Source: Aquabacterium sp. (GTDB lineage Bacteria; Pseudomonadota; Gammaproteobacteria; Burkholderiales; Burkholderiaceae_C). From it: a DNA stretch of 64,000 bases. The translations under genes and the position numbers were made by a program. The notes under the pieces were generated by a model. That model saw nothing but the letters and a program-made list of their open reading frames with translations. It searched no databases and was not told where the DNA came from. Below are positions 27,044 through 35,687 of this stretch, piece by piece; positions within the stretch are counted from its first letter, which is position 1; the number at the start of each line of letters is the position of its first letter. Where the stretch lies: the NCBI RefSeq assembly GCF_016195855.1, contig NZ_JACPYU010000012.1, positions 1-64,000 of the forward strand, read 5' to 3'.

Positions 27044-28840
27044 ATGATCACGCCCGCCTCTGAAGACTCCGCTGTTCGCCATCGCCCTCTGTGGTGGTCA
27101 TTCGGCCTGCTGGCCGTGCTGGCCCCCACCCTGCTGGCCACCCATGAACCTCCCTCGGTGACGTTCTACAACCAGGCACTGGCCGTGCTGGGTTGGGGCT
27201 TGTTCGTCGCCGTGTTGGGCGTCCTGCCCAAGGCGAGCATGCAAGGGCCCGCCGGCCTGGCCCTGCGGGGTTTGAGCGCCGTGCTGCTGATCCTGGCAGC
27301 CGAGGCCTTCGGGTCGGCCTTTGTCTGGGGGGCTTTACCCGCCGGGCTGGGCATGATGGGTGGCGGCATGAGCCTGGCGGCCTTGCTGGTGTTGTGGGCG
27401 GGCTGGCGCAGTGCCCGCAGCCTGGATCAGGATGCCGTTCTGGAGGCCTTCTTCGGGGCGCTGACGGCGGCGGGCTGCATCGGCATGGTCTTCGCCCTGG
27501 TGCAGTCCTTCCACCCGGCTTGGGCAGATGGTTTGTTCATTGCGGAGCCCACCATGCCTGGCCGTGCGGTGGGCAACCTGCGCCAACCCAACCATTTCAG
27601 CACCCTGCTGGTGTTCTCGTGCTGCGGCGCGGCCTGGCTGGGCGCGCGCCAGCGCATGCCGGCCTGGGTGGCATCCGGCCTGATCGCCCTGTTCATCTGG
27701 GGCATCGTGCTGACGGCCTCGCGCACCGGCATGATCGGCATGGCCTTCCTGACCCTGTGGGGCGCGCTGGACCGGCGCCTGCCCCGCGTGCTGCGCATCA
27801 CCCTGGTGGGTGCGCCGCTGGTTTACCTGCTGTTCTGGGGCGGCATGTGGCTGTGGGCCCATGCCGACAAGAGCGTGACCTTCGCGGCCGAAGCACGCCT
27901 GCATGACAAGAGCGACATCTCCAGCTCGCGCTTCAAGATCTGGGCCAATGTGCTGGACCTGATCAAGACCAACCCCTGGCTGGGCGTGGGTTACGGCGAG
28001 TTCAATGTGGCCTGGTCGCTGACACCCTTCCCCACCCGGCCTGTCGCCTTCTTTGACCACACCCACAACCTGCCCCTGCAATGGGCCGTGGAGTTCGGCA
28101 TCCCCCTGACCGTGCTCTTGCTGGCCCTGTGCCTGCTGGCCTTCAAGGTCTTGTGTGGCGGCCTGCTGCGCGACGAGCTCGACGCCAACAGCCAGCCCAC
28201 GCGCTCCACCGTGGGGGCCTGTGCGGTGATCGTCACCATCGCCGCGCTGCACAGCCTGCTGGAGTACCCGCTGTGGTACAGCTACTTCCTGCTGCCCACG
28301 GCCTTTGCCTGGGGCGCGGGGCTGGCGGCGCAAGCCGGTGCGCTGGAGCCCGCCACGCCAACGCCCCGCCGCTTCAGCCCGGGCATGCTGGCCGGCGGGC
28401 TGATCATGGCCTTGCTGGCCATCTGGTGCGCGGCCGACTACCAGGCCGCGGTCAACATCTACGCCCCACGCGCAGGCGCAGGCCCGCTGGACCAGCGCAT
28501 CGAATTCGGCAAGAAGATGCCCTGGTGGGGTTACCAGGCCGACTACGCGGACGTGACCAGCCTGGACGACGAAGACCCGAGCAAACCGCCCGAGGCCTTC
28601 AAGCGCACCCTGCACAACCTGCTGGACGCCCGCTTGATGGCGGCTTATGCCCGCTCGCTGGCCGAGCACGGGCAGGTGGACAAGGGCCGCTACGTGGTGC
28701 AGCGCCTCAAGGAGTTCCGCAACCCGATCGGGGACGAGTTCCTGGCGGTGTGCAAGACCCAGCCTGAACCGGGCGAAGAGCGGCCCTTCCAGTGTGAACC
28801 GCCCCTGCAAAGCTACACCTGGAAGCAACTGTTGCCCTGA
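27044..28840 (+). CDS. PglL/Wzy-type O-oligosaccharyltransferase or O-antigen ligase
   Basis: 598-residue polytopic protein with about twelve helices. The periplasm-facing motif NLRQPNHFSTLL and the later FDHTHNLPLQWAVEFGIP with conserved His are hallmarks of Wzy_C/PglL proteins that transfer lipid-linked glycan to pilin, other proteins or lipid A. The C-terminal region (about 440-598) fits the extra domain of PglL enzymes. No pilin or glycan-synthesis genes flank it, so the acceptor is undetermined. It is convergent with moaC, 22 bp apart. Confidence 0.85.
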   Translation: MITPASEDSAVRHRPLWWSFGLLAVLAPTLLATHEPPSVTFYNQALAVLGWGLFVAVLGVLPKASMQGPAGLALRGLSAVLLILAAEAFGSAFVWGALPAGLGMMGGGMSLAALLVLWAGWRSARSLDQDAVLEAFFGALTAAGCIGMVFALVQSFHPAWADGLFIAEPTMPGRAVGNLRQPNHFSTLLVFSCCGAAWLGARQRMPAWVASGLIALFIWGIVLTASRTGMIGMAFLTLWGALDRRLPRVLRITLVGAPLVYLLFWGGMWLWAHADKSVTFAAEARLHDKSDISSSRFKIWANVLDLIKTNPWLGVGYGEFNVAWSLTPFPTRPVAFFDHTHNLPLQWAVEFGIPLTVLLLALCLLAFKVLCGGLLRDELDANSQPTRSTVGACAVIVTIAALHSLLEYPLWYSYFLLPTAFAWGAGLAAQAGALEPATPTPRRFSPGMLAGGLIMALLAIWCAADYQAAVNIYAPRAGAGPLDQRIEFGKKMPWWGYQADYADVTSLDDEDPSKPPEAFKRTLHNLLDARLMAAYARSLAEHGQVDKGRYVVQRLKEFRNPIGDEFLAVCKTQPEPGEERPFQCEPPLQSYTWKQLLP

Positions 28841-28862
28841 GCCAGGGCGCGCTGGATGGGCC

Positions 28863-29342
28863 TCAGGGCTGGCGCACCCAATGCCCTGATTTGCCGCCCA
28901 CTTTCTCCAGCAAGCCCACGTCGGACATGACCATGCCCCGGTCCGCAGCCTTGCACATGTCGTAAATGGTGAGCAGACCCACCTGCACGGCGGTCAACGC
29001 TTCCATCTCGACCCCGGTGGGGCCCACGGTCTGCACCGTCACGCGGCAAACCACGGCCGAGGCCACCTCATCCAGCTCGAACTCGACCGCCACCTTGGAC
29101 AGCGCCAGCGGGTGGCACAGCGGGATCAGGTCGGCCGTGCGTTTGGCCCCCTGGATGGCGGCAATGCGCGCCACGCCCAGCACATCACCCTTGCCCGCCC
29201 GCCCTTCGGCGATCAGGGCCAGGGTCGAGGGTTGCATGACGATGCGGCCTTGCGCCACGGCCACGCGGGTCGTAGAAGCCTTGTCGGACACGTCCACCAT
29301 GTGGGCCTGGCCCTGCTGGTCAAAATGGGTGAGCTCGCTCAT
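28863..29342 (-). CDS. moaC: Cyclic pyranopterin monophosphate synthase
   Basis: Makes cPMP in molybdenum cofactor synthesis, acting after MoaA. 159 residues from the ATG at 29342 ([11 protein letters not shown]); extension to 29426 is unlikely. Core motifs [15 protein letters not shown] (catalytic His/Lys region), [20 protein letters not shown] and [11 protein letters not shown] are all present. No other moa genes are near. Confidence 0.97.
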   Translation of the reverse strand: MSELTHFDQQGQAHMVDVSDKASTTRVAVAQGRIVMQPSTLALIAEGRAGKGDVLGVARIAAIQGAKRTADLIPLCHPLALSKVAVEFELDEVASAVVCRVTVQTVGPTGVEMEALTAVQVGLLTIYDMCKAADRGMVMSDVGLLEKVGGKSGHWVRQP

Positions 29343-29473
29343 GGAAAATCGCCAATGTGGCCCCAGGTGGGGCAGGTAAAGAAATTCAAGTGCCTGAACC
29401 TGTGGGTGATTCCGTCGTCCAAGCACGCATGGTTCGCAGCATACTGCGCAGTGAGTTCACCCCGTTTGTGTTC

Positions 29474-31120
29474 ATGCCCTTGACTCTTCGACAACCCTCC
29501 GGTGCCACGCTGTCACGCTGGCGCATCGCAGCCCTGATCCTGCTGGGCTGGCCCCTGGGCTTGTCGGTGCATGCGCAGGACGCGCCCGCCCCTGGCAGCT
29601 CCTCGCCCTTGCCTGCGCTGGGCGACGCGGCCTCGCAGGAGCTCTCACCCATGGCCGAGCGCCGCCTGGGCGACCGGATCATGCGCTCCATCCTGCGTGA
29701 CCCGGACGTGGTGGACGACCCGCAGGTGCTGGAGTACATCGGCCAGGTCTGGGCGCGGCTGATTGCCGGTGCCAAGCAACGCGGCGAGATCGGCCCCGAG
29801 CTGGAAGCCTCGCATGCCTGGGAGCCCTTCCTGGTGCGTGACCGCACGGTGAACGCCTTTGCCCTGCCCGGCGGCTACATCGGCGTGCACCTGGGCCTGC
29901 TGGCCATGACGAGCACACCGGATGAGCTGGCCTCGGTGCTGGCACACGAGTTGTCCCACGTGACGCAGCGGCACATCGCCCGCATGATCGGGCAGCAGTC
30001 CCGGCAATCGTGGGTGAGCCTGGCCTCGATGGTGCTGGGCATCCTGGCGGCCAGCCGCAACCCGCAAGCCGCGCAGGCCATGATCTATGGTGGCCAGGCC
30101 GTGGCGGTGCAGGGCCAGCTCAACTTCTCACGCGACATGGAGCGTGAAGCCGACCGCGTGGGTTTTGGCGTGCTGGGCGAGGCCGGGTTCGACCAGGCCG
30201 GCATGGCCGAGATGTTCGAGCACCTGCAACAGGCCTCGCGCCTGAACGACGATGGCAGCTACCCCTATCTGCGCACCCACCCGCTGACCACCGAGCGCAT
30301 TGGCGAGGCCCACTCGCGCCTGGGCCCCGGTGGCTGGCGTGTCACGACCGCACAAAGCCCCGGACGTGACACGGCCATCTGGGCGCAGCACACCTTGATG
30401 GCCGCGCGCGCCAAGGTCTTGATGGACACACGCAGCGTGTCTTTGCAGAACCTGGCCAACCCGGATGTCAAGAAAGGCGCCACGCCTTTGCAGACGGTGG
30501 CGGCTTACTACACCGCCGGCCTGGCCGCACAACGCAGCGGCGACGCCACGCGCGGACTGGCCTTGCTGAACCAGGCGCGCCAGGCTGCACGCGGCTTGCC
30601 TGCAGGCCAGCAAGCGATGGCTCAACGCGTCCTGTCGCTGGCGGTGGTCGACAACCAGCTCATCGCCCATCAACCTGCCGAGGCCGCAGCCACGCTCAAC
30701 CGGGAGCTCGCCGACAACCGCGCCGCGGCCCATGTGGACGCGCGCCCCGAGTTGCTGCTGGCGGCGCACATTGCCCTGTCCTTGCCGGAAGGGCGTGCTC
30801 AGCAATCGGCCTGGTCTGATGCGGCGGCACGCCTGCAAACCCATGTGAGCCTCCACCCGCACGATGCCGCAGCCTGGGCTGTGCTGGGCGAGTTGTGGCA
30901 ACGCCTGGGCGAGCCCTTACGGGCTGTGCGGGCCGAGGCTGAAGCCGCGGCGGCCCTGGGCGACCTGCCGGGCGCCATTGACCGCATCCAGGGGGCGCAG
31001 AAGCGCTTCCGCCAGCCGAATGCAGCCGATGTGGTCGAGTTGAGCGTGATGGACTCGCGCCTCAAGACCTGGCAGCGCCAGCAGCGCGAGGACATGCGCG
31101 AAGACAACGGCGGCGCCTGA
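29474..31120 (+). CDS. M48-family periplasmic metalloprotease with TPR region (BepA-like)
   Basis: 548 residues from the ATG at 29474, chosen because it gives a signal peptide ending VHA|QDAPAP; earlier starts (29357, 29429) do not. The zinc protease domain has HELSH with the third ligand in MEREADRVGFG. The C-terminal 220 residues are alpha-helical TPR-like repeats. BepA proteases control outer-membrane protein assembly and LptD maturation. A shorter M48 paralogue role cannot be excluded. It is divergent from moaC. Confidence 0.92.
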   Translation: MPLTLRQPSGATLSRWRIAALILLGWPLGLSVHAQDAPAPGSSSPLPALGDAASQELSPMAERRLGDRIMRSILRDPDVVDDPQVLEYIGQVWARLIAGAKQRGEIGPELEASHAWEPFLVRDRTVNAFALPGGYIGVHLGLLAMTSTPDELASVLAHELSHVTQRHIARMIGQQSRQSWVSLASMVLGILAASRNPQAAQAMIYGGQAVAVQGQLNFSRDMEREADRVGFGVLGEAGFDQAGMAEMFEHLQQASRLNDDGSYPYLRTHPLTTERIGEAHSRLGPGGWRVTTAQSPGRDTAIWAQHTLMAARAKVLMDTRSVSLQNLANPDVKKGATPLQTVAAYYTAGLAAQRSGDATRGLALLNQARQAARGLPAGQQAMAQRVLSLAVVDNQLIAHQPAEAAATLNRELADNRAAAHVDARPELLLAAHIALSLPEGRAQQSAWSDAAARLQTHVSLHPHDAAAWAVLGELWQRLGEPLRAVRAEAEAAAALGDLPGAIDRIQGAQKRFRQPNAADVVELSVMDSRLKTWQRQQREDMREDNGGA

Positions 31121-31184
31121 AGCCGCCAGCACACGCCCGTCTTCACAAGCCCTTACGACACGCCTGGGTAAAAGCCACCCCGGC

Positions 31185-31345
31185 TAGAATGGGCCCGTCC
31201 GAAAGAGGAGTAGCGCGCAACCCATCAGGGTTGCGGTGTCATCCCGTCACCACGAAGGCCTGTGCAATGCAGGCTCTTCCGGGGTTCACAGCAGACGCCC
31301 GTCTGTCCAGCAAGATTTTTCGGCGCTTGAGGTGCGAGGCCATGT
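31185..31345 (+). promoter_or_regulatory. yybP-ykoY manganese riboswitch leader of terC
   Basis: A TAGAAT -10 (31185-31190) starts a leader containing the class hallmark GAGGAGTAGCG (31206-31216). A stem GCAACCC/GGGTTGC follows, then TGTCATCCCGTCACC, a second helix GCCTG...CAGGC and a CAGACG/CGTCTG hairpin (31290-31303) with a T5 run nearby. This class senses Mn2+ and commonly precedes TerC/Alx and MntP genes, which fits the terC gene starting at 31382. The order of conserved segments fits the family. The exact 3' boundary is uncertain. Confidence 0.78.
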
Positions 31346-31381
31346 CGGCTTCGCCATGTTTGTTCCTTTTGGAGAACCACC

Positions 31382-32350
31382 ATGCAAACCCTGGCGCCGC
31401 TCTGGCTCTGGATCGTTTTCGTTTTGTTCGTACTCGCCGCCCTGTTCGTGGACTTTGTCGTCTTGCGCAAACAAGGCGCCCATGAAGTGAGCGTGCGTGA
31501 GGCCATGCGCTGGTCGGCCATCTGGGTGGCGCTCAGCATGGCCTTCAATGGCCTCTTGTGGTGGGCCGTTGCGCAGGAGCAAGGCACGGCCATCGCCCAC
31601 ACCAAGGCGCTGGAGTTCCTCACCGGCTACCTGATCGAAAAGTCCCTGGCGGTCGACAACATCTTTGTCTTCCTGATGATCTTCACCTACTTCGCGGTGC
31701 CGCCGGCCTACCAGAAGCGCGTGCTGATGATGGGCATCATCGGGGCCATCGTGCTGCGCACGGCCATGATCCTGGTGGGCGGCTGGTTGATCGCCCAGTT
31801 CCACTGGGTGCTGTACCTGTTTGGCGCCTTCCTGCTGCTCACCGGCATCAAGATGTGGTGGGCGGCGGACAAAGAGCCCAATCTGGAAGACAACCCCGCG
31901 CTCAAGCTGCTGCGCCGCGTGCTGCCCGTGAGCCAGCACTTTGACGGCGAACGCCTGTGGACGAAGCAAAACGGCGTGCGCATCGCCACACCGCTCCTGC
32001 TGGTCGTGGCCCTGGTCGGCTTCACGGACGTGATCTTTGCCGTGGACTCGATCCCGGCCATCTACGCAATCACGGCCGACCCGTTCATCGTGCTGACGTC
32101 CAACATCTTCGCCATCCTGGGTCTGCGTGCGATGTACTTCCTGCTGGCCGCAATGGCCGCGCGCTTTCACTTGCTGAGCTACGGCCTGGCCGTGATCCTC
32201 GTGTTCATCGGCAGCAAGATGATGCTGATCGACATCGTGAAAATCCCCGTGCTGGCCTCGCTGGGCGTGGTCGTGGGCATCCTGGCCATCACGATGATCT
32301 GGAGCGTGAAGACGGCACCGGCCATCGGCCCCAGCAAGACGGCGGGTTGA
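31382..32350 (+). CDS. TerC/Alx-family membrane protein
   Basis: 322 residues, about nine membrane helices. Typical acidic motifs within helices: LFVDFVVL, EKSLAVDNIFVFLMIF and VALVGFTDVIFAVDSIPAI; the membrane Asp/Glu residues are the likely metal-binding sites. The family includes Alx and MeeF-type Mn2+ exporters and proteins that metallate exported enzymes. The manganese riboswitch leader upstream supports a role in Mn2+ efflux or homeostasis. It is convergent with the b-haem protein gene, whose stop is directly adjacent. Confidence 0.95.
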   Translation: MQTLAPLWLWIVFVLFVLAALFVDFVVLRKQGAHEVSVREAMRWSAIWVALSMAFNGLLWWAVAQEQGTAIAHTKALEFLTGYLIEKSLAVDNIFVFLMIFTYFAVPPAYQKRVLMMGIIGAIVLRTAMILVGGWLIAQFHWVLYLFGAFLLLTGIKMWWAADKEPNLEDNPALKLLRRVLPVSQHFDGERLWTKQNGVRIATPLLLVVALVGFTDVIFAVDSIPAIYAITADPFIVLTSNIFAILGLRAMYFLLAAMAARFHLLSYGLAVILVFIGSKMMLIDIVKIPVLASLGVVVGILAITMIWSVKTAPAIGPSKTAG

Positions 32351-32791
32351 TCAACGCCCTGGTGGGCGGCGGCGATGCCACAGCAGCGTGACCGTCCACA
32401 CGATGCCAATGGCGGCATGCACCCAGCCATTGGCATCGCGCCAGTCATCGGGGATCAGGTAGTAGAGGCTGTAGCCGGTCAAGGCCAGCAAGGCCGCGCC
32501 CACCAGCAGGCCGAGGCCATCGCGCACACGCCAATGCAGGCGCAGGCCGCGCATCACATGGGTGGAGGAGATGCGCCCGATCATGAACAGCATCACCATC
32601 ATGGCCGCGCCATGCAGCTTCATCAGCCAGGGCTCCCAGGGGCTGGGCAGGCCCTCCATGCTGGCGCGCGACATCACGGGCCAGGCCAGCTGGTGCACGC
32701 TCAACCACATCAGCCCCGTCAACACCAAGGCCGCCGTGCTGGCATACAGCAGGCGGCGTTGTGCACGGGAGAGGCGGTTGCGTTGCTTCAT
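32351..32791 (-). CDS. Small four-helix membrane protein, probable di-haem cytochrome b (DUF4405-like)
   Basis: 146 residues from the ATG at 32791, which overlaps the apbE stop by 4 bp (ATGA). Four helices near 15-38, 57-75, 90-112 and 122-140. Histidines lie at the ends of helix 2 (KLHGAA, then STHVM, 18 apart) and helix 4 (WVHAAIG, then LLWHRR, 14 apart), an arrangement suited to two b-haems stacked across the membrane. It is last in the Fur-box operon. I infer it passes electrons from the quinone pool to periplasmic partners; a ferric reductase role is possible. Haem binding is inferred, not proven. Confidence 0.7.
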   Translation of the reverse strand: MKQRNRLSRAQRRLLYASTAALVLTGLMWLSVHQLAWPVMSRASMEGLPSPWEPWLMKLHGAAMMVMLFMIGRISSTHVMRGLRLHWRVRDGLGLLVGAALLALTGYSLYYLIPDDWRDANGWVHAAIGIVWTVTLLWHRRRPPGR

Positions 32792-33582
32792 GGCGAGCTT
32801 GTGGACGGTTCGTGGACCCAGACTTGAGCCCGATAGTGTTGCAGCAAATCGTACGCCAGGCCCTGCTTTCCATGCCGTTGCGGCACCTGTTGTGCCAGCA
32901 CCTTGGTCAGCGCATCGGCCCAGGCGCATAGGGGCGCCACCACGCTGAGGTGGCCTGCGTGCAAGGCCCCGCTCAGCTTCGAACGTGCCCCGGCCCTGAA
33001 ATCGCTGGTGGCCATGGCCCCGTCGGCCAGTTCGGCCCAGGGGCGCACGCCACCGCTGTGTTCATCACGCAGGGCGATGGGCAGCGTCAGCCCCTGCACC
33101 CGCAGGTCCCCGCCGGCATTGACCCACACGGCTTGGGCACCATGGGCCTTGGCGGCCTGCACGGCCTGGTCCACGGCCCAGCCTTTGGCCAGCCCGCCCA
33201 GGTCCAGGCGGGTGGCCGGGCTCAAGCGCACCAGGCAGGTGTGCTCACCATCTTGCTGCAGCTGCCAGGGGCCGGAGCCCAGCGCCACGTCGAACAACCC
33301 ATCGGTTTGCGCAGACAGGGTTTGCGCCAGCCGCAGGACGTCCGCCGTCCATGGATGCAGGCGCACGGGCTCACCCACCGCAGCGGCATGGCTGCGTGAC
33401 AGATCGCTGGCTGGCTCGAACACCGACATGGCCTGCTGCACCTGCCAGATGGCCGCAAAGGCCGCCTGCACGGCCTGATCGGCACCGGCTGGCACACCGA
33501 TGTCCACCAGGGTACCCAACAGCGGGCGGGCACGCCTCAACCAGCCGTGCCCGTCAAGCGGGGGCACGGCCACCAGGCTCAC
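32788..33582 (-). CDS. apbE: FAD:protein FMN transferase (ApbE)
   Basis: Attaches FMN covalently to Thr of [S/T]GA[S/T]x[S/T] sites in exported flavoproteins. 264 residues from the GTG at 33582, which overlaps the upstream stop (GTGA). Family motifs: LDLGGLAKGWAVDQAV, VNAGGDLRVQG and, late, a PLCAWADALTKVL segment. Most ApbE proteins are exported lipoproteins of about 330 residues; none of the visible starts gives a good signal peptide, so its location is unclear. The gene directly upstream encodes an FMN-binding protein with a matching SGATLS target. Confidence 0.9.
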   Translation of the reverse strand: MSLVAVPPLDGHGWLRRARPLLGTLVDIGVPAGADQAVQAAFAAIWQVQQAMSVFEPASDLSRSHAAAVGEPVRLHPWTADVLRLAQTLSAQTDGLFDVALGSGPWQLQQDGEHTCLVRLSPATRLDLGGLAKGWAVDQAVQAAKAHGAQAVWVNAGGDLRVQGLTLPIALRDEHSGGVRPWAELADGAMATSDFRAGARSKLSGALHAGHLSVVAPLCAWADALTKVLAQQVPQRHGKQGLAYDLLQHYRAQVWVHEPSTSSP

Positions 33583-34172
33583 GCGCCGGCCCCGATCTGG
33601 CCGCTGCTTCGGGCCATGTCGATCACCGCCGCGATGCGCTTGATGCCTTCGGTCAGGTGGGTGCACGACAAGGTGGCCCCGCTGATGTTGGCGATGTCGC
33701 TGCCCACCTTGATGGGCGATTGCGCGGTCTTGCCCACGAACTGCTGGCGCCAGGCGGGCAGGCGCACCTCGCCACCGTGGCTTTCACGGTAGGACAGGAT
33801 CTCGACCTGCCTGACGCTGCCATCGGCCGAGATGCCCACCGCATAGGTGATCAGCTCGAACTTGCCCACCACGTTGTCGATCACGACCCAGCCCAGGCGC
33901 TTGCCAGCCTGGGTGGCCTCCAGCACCTTCCACTGGGCCGAGCGAGCCGGCACGCCATAACGTGTGGCCATGGCCTGCATCTGCGCGGCATCCAGCCGGA
34001 TCTCGCGCACCTCAAACCGATCAGCCTGCGGAAACAGGGCCTGCTGCGCCTGTTGGGGCGTCATGTAGTCCACGGCATAAGCCGTCACCGGCAAGGCGGC
34101 AGCCACCACCGCCGTGGCAGCCAGAGCGGAACATGGCAAGGCACTTGCCGCATCGATCAGTTTGAAGCGCAT
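33579..34172 (-). CDS. Exported FMN-binding domain protein, likely flavinylated by ApbE
   Basis: 197 residues. Signal peptide about 1-33 (cleavage near AYA|VDY). The C-terminal FMN-binding domain (about 95-180) contains SGATLS, matching the ApbE target [S/T]GA[S/T]x[S/T], so the Thr is the predicted covalent FMN site, as in NqrC and RnfG. No membrane helix follows the signal, so it should be a soluble periplasmic electron carrier. It is 2 bp after the porin gene stop and overlaps apbE by 4 bp. Confidence 0.9.
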   Translation of the reverse strand: MRFKLIDAASALPCSALAATAVVAAALPVTAYAVDYMTPQQAQQALFPQADRFEVREIRLDAAQMQAMATRYGVPARSAQWKVLEATQAGKRLGWVVIDNVVGKFELITYAVGISADGSVRQVEILSYRESHGGEVRLPAWRQQFVGKTAQSPIKVGSDIANISGATLSCTHLTEGIKRIAAVIDMARSSGQIGAGA

Positions 34173-34174
34173 GT

Positions 34175-35632
34175 TCAGAAACTCCAGCCCATTCCCAGGT
34201 CGAAGCGGTTATTGTCCTTGTTCTGCTTGAAGCGCTGGATGTCGGCCTTGAAGACCAGGCCCTGGCCCACGTTCAGGTTGGCACCCAGGGTGTAGACCTG
34301 CTCGGTGGGTGCAGCATCCGGGGTCAGGCCTTGGCCAATGTCAGCATAGGACTTGCGGGTGTTGAAGCGCTCGACACGGGCAAAGGGCGACAGGCTCAGG
34401 TCATCCGATGACCAGACCTTGTAAGCGGCCTGCACATAGGCGCCATCGAAGCTCTTGGGGATGGGGAACCAGTCTGGCCCGCTGCTGATGTTGACGGTGT
34501 TGAAAGCCGCCGTGCCCGAGATCGTGCCGCGTGCATACACGGACGACAAGTCCAGCGCACCCAGGGTGTAGCGCGCATGCAGATCCCACAAGGTCACGCG
34601 CAGGCTGTTGCCCACAGCGGCGGCCTGGCCCTGGCCGCCATTGCCCGAGAACCACGAGCCACCCAGTTGCAGCCCGGGCACGCCGCGCCAGTTCAGGGCC
34701 ACGAACACGGCCGGGTCCTTGGCATGGGCTTGCGACATCTCCTGGTGCACCGAACCCAGAGGCGACTCGGCCGTCTCGCTGTCATCCGTGGCCCACTTGG
34801 ACACGTCAAAACTTGTGCTCAAGCCAGCTTGCAGTGTCAGGCCGTTGTCGAAGTTGCCGACCAGTTGCAGACCACCTTCGCGCCAGGTGCTGGGGATGAT
34901 GGCCGTTTCCACGAAGTTGCGCTCGACACCGTAATACGCCGTGGGCTCATGGTTCTCATTGAGCAGGCCCGATGGCATCAGGAACAAGCCAGCGCGCAGG
35001 GCCCAGCGGTCATTGAGCTGGCGCTCGGCGTAGGCCTGCTCGATGGCGACCTCACCCACATCGTCTGCAGATGTCACGCTGTGCTCGACTTCCAGCTCGG
35101 TCACGATCTTGGTCTTGGCATCCAGGCGATGCTGCACGCCCAGCACCGCACGGCGCACATCGGCCTGGTTGCGCGACGAGTCCTTGTAGCGGTTGTAGTT
35201 GATCTCGCCATAGCCGGTCAGCACGGTGGCGGGCTCGGCCGTGGCACCACCAGTTGCGCCTGCGCCGCCAACGCCGTTCTCCACACCGTTCGCCACGCCG
35301 TTCATTGCGGTGGCCGGCGCTGCAGGCGCGGTGGCTTGCGACGCCACGGCAACGGGTGCCACCTGAGGTGCCGCTGCTTGCCGGGTCTGCTGTTGCTTGA
35401 CCTCGGCCAGCTGCGACTTGAGCTGCTCGACTTCAGAAGCGAGCTTGTCCAGGCGCTGCATCAGCTCGACCTCGCGGACCGAAGGCTGTGCGACCGCTGT
35501 GGCGGCAACGGCCTTGGTGGCCGCCGTAGTCCTTGGTTTTGTCGTGGGTTTGGCAGCGGTCTGCGCGCCAGCAGCCGAACACAGGCTCAGGCACGCGCCG
35601 GCCAGCAAGGTAAGACGATGCAGTTGGTTCAT
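34175..35632 (-). CDS. Outer-membrane porin-like beta-barrel protein with coiled-coil N-terminus
   Basis: 485 residues from the ATG at 35632 (MNQLHRL), giving a signal peptide ending near SAAGA|QTA. A Thr/Lys/Ala-rich stretch and a short coiled coil (about 52-80, VELMQRLDKLASEVEQLKSQ) precede a 16-to-18-strand-type barrel (GYGEINYNRYKDSSRNQADV), ending in Phe (LGMGWSF) as expected for BAM substrates. It resembles OprP/OprO-like porins. Being second in the Fur-box operon, it may pass an iron complex or phosphate; the substrate is not readable. Confidence 0.82.
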   Translation of the reverse strand: MNQLHRLTLLAGACLSLCSAAGAQTAAKPTTKPRTTAATKAVAATAVAQPSVREVELMQRLDKLASEVEQLKSQLAEVKQQQTRQAAAPQVAPVAVASQATAPAAPATAMNGVANGVENGVGGAGATGGATAEPATVLTGYGEINYNRYKDSSRNQADVRRAVLGVQHRLDAKTKIVTELEVEHSVTSADDVGEVAIEQAYAERQLNDRWALRAGLFLMPSGLLNENHEPTAYYGVERNFVETAIIPSTWREGGLQLVGNFDNGLTLQAGLSTSFDVSKWATDDSETAESPLGSVHQEMSQAHAKDPAVFVALNWRGVPGLQLGGSWFSGNGGQGQAAAVGNSLRVTLWDLHARYTLGALDLSSVYARGTISGTAAFNTVNISSGPDWFPIPKSFDGAYVQAAYKVWSSDDLSLSPFARVERFNTRKSYADIGQGLTPDAAPTEQVYTLGANLNVGQGLVFKADIQRFKQNKDNNRFDLGMGWSF

Positions 35633-35687
35633 GGCAAGGGTTCCAGTTGACTTGATGGATGTGAATGGGGGGAAGGCGGCAAGGCCG

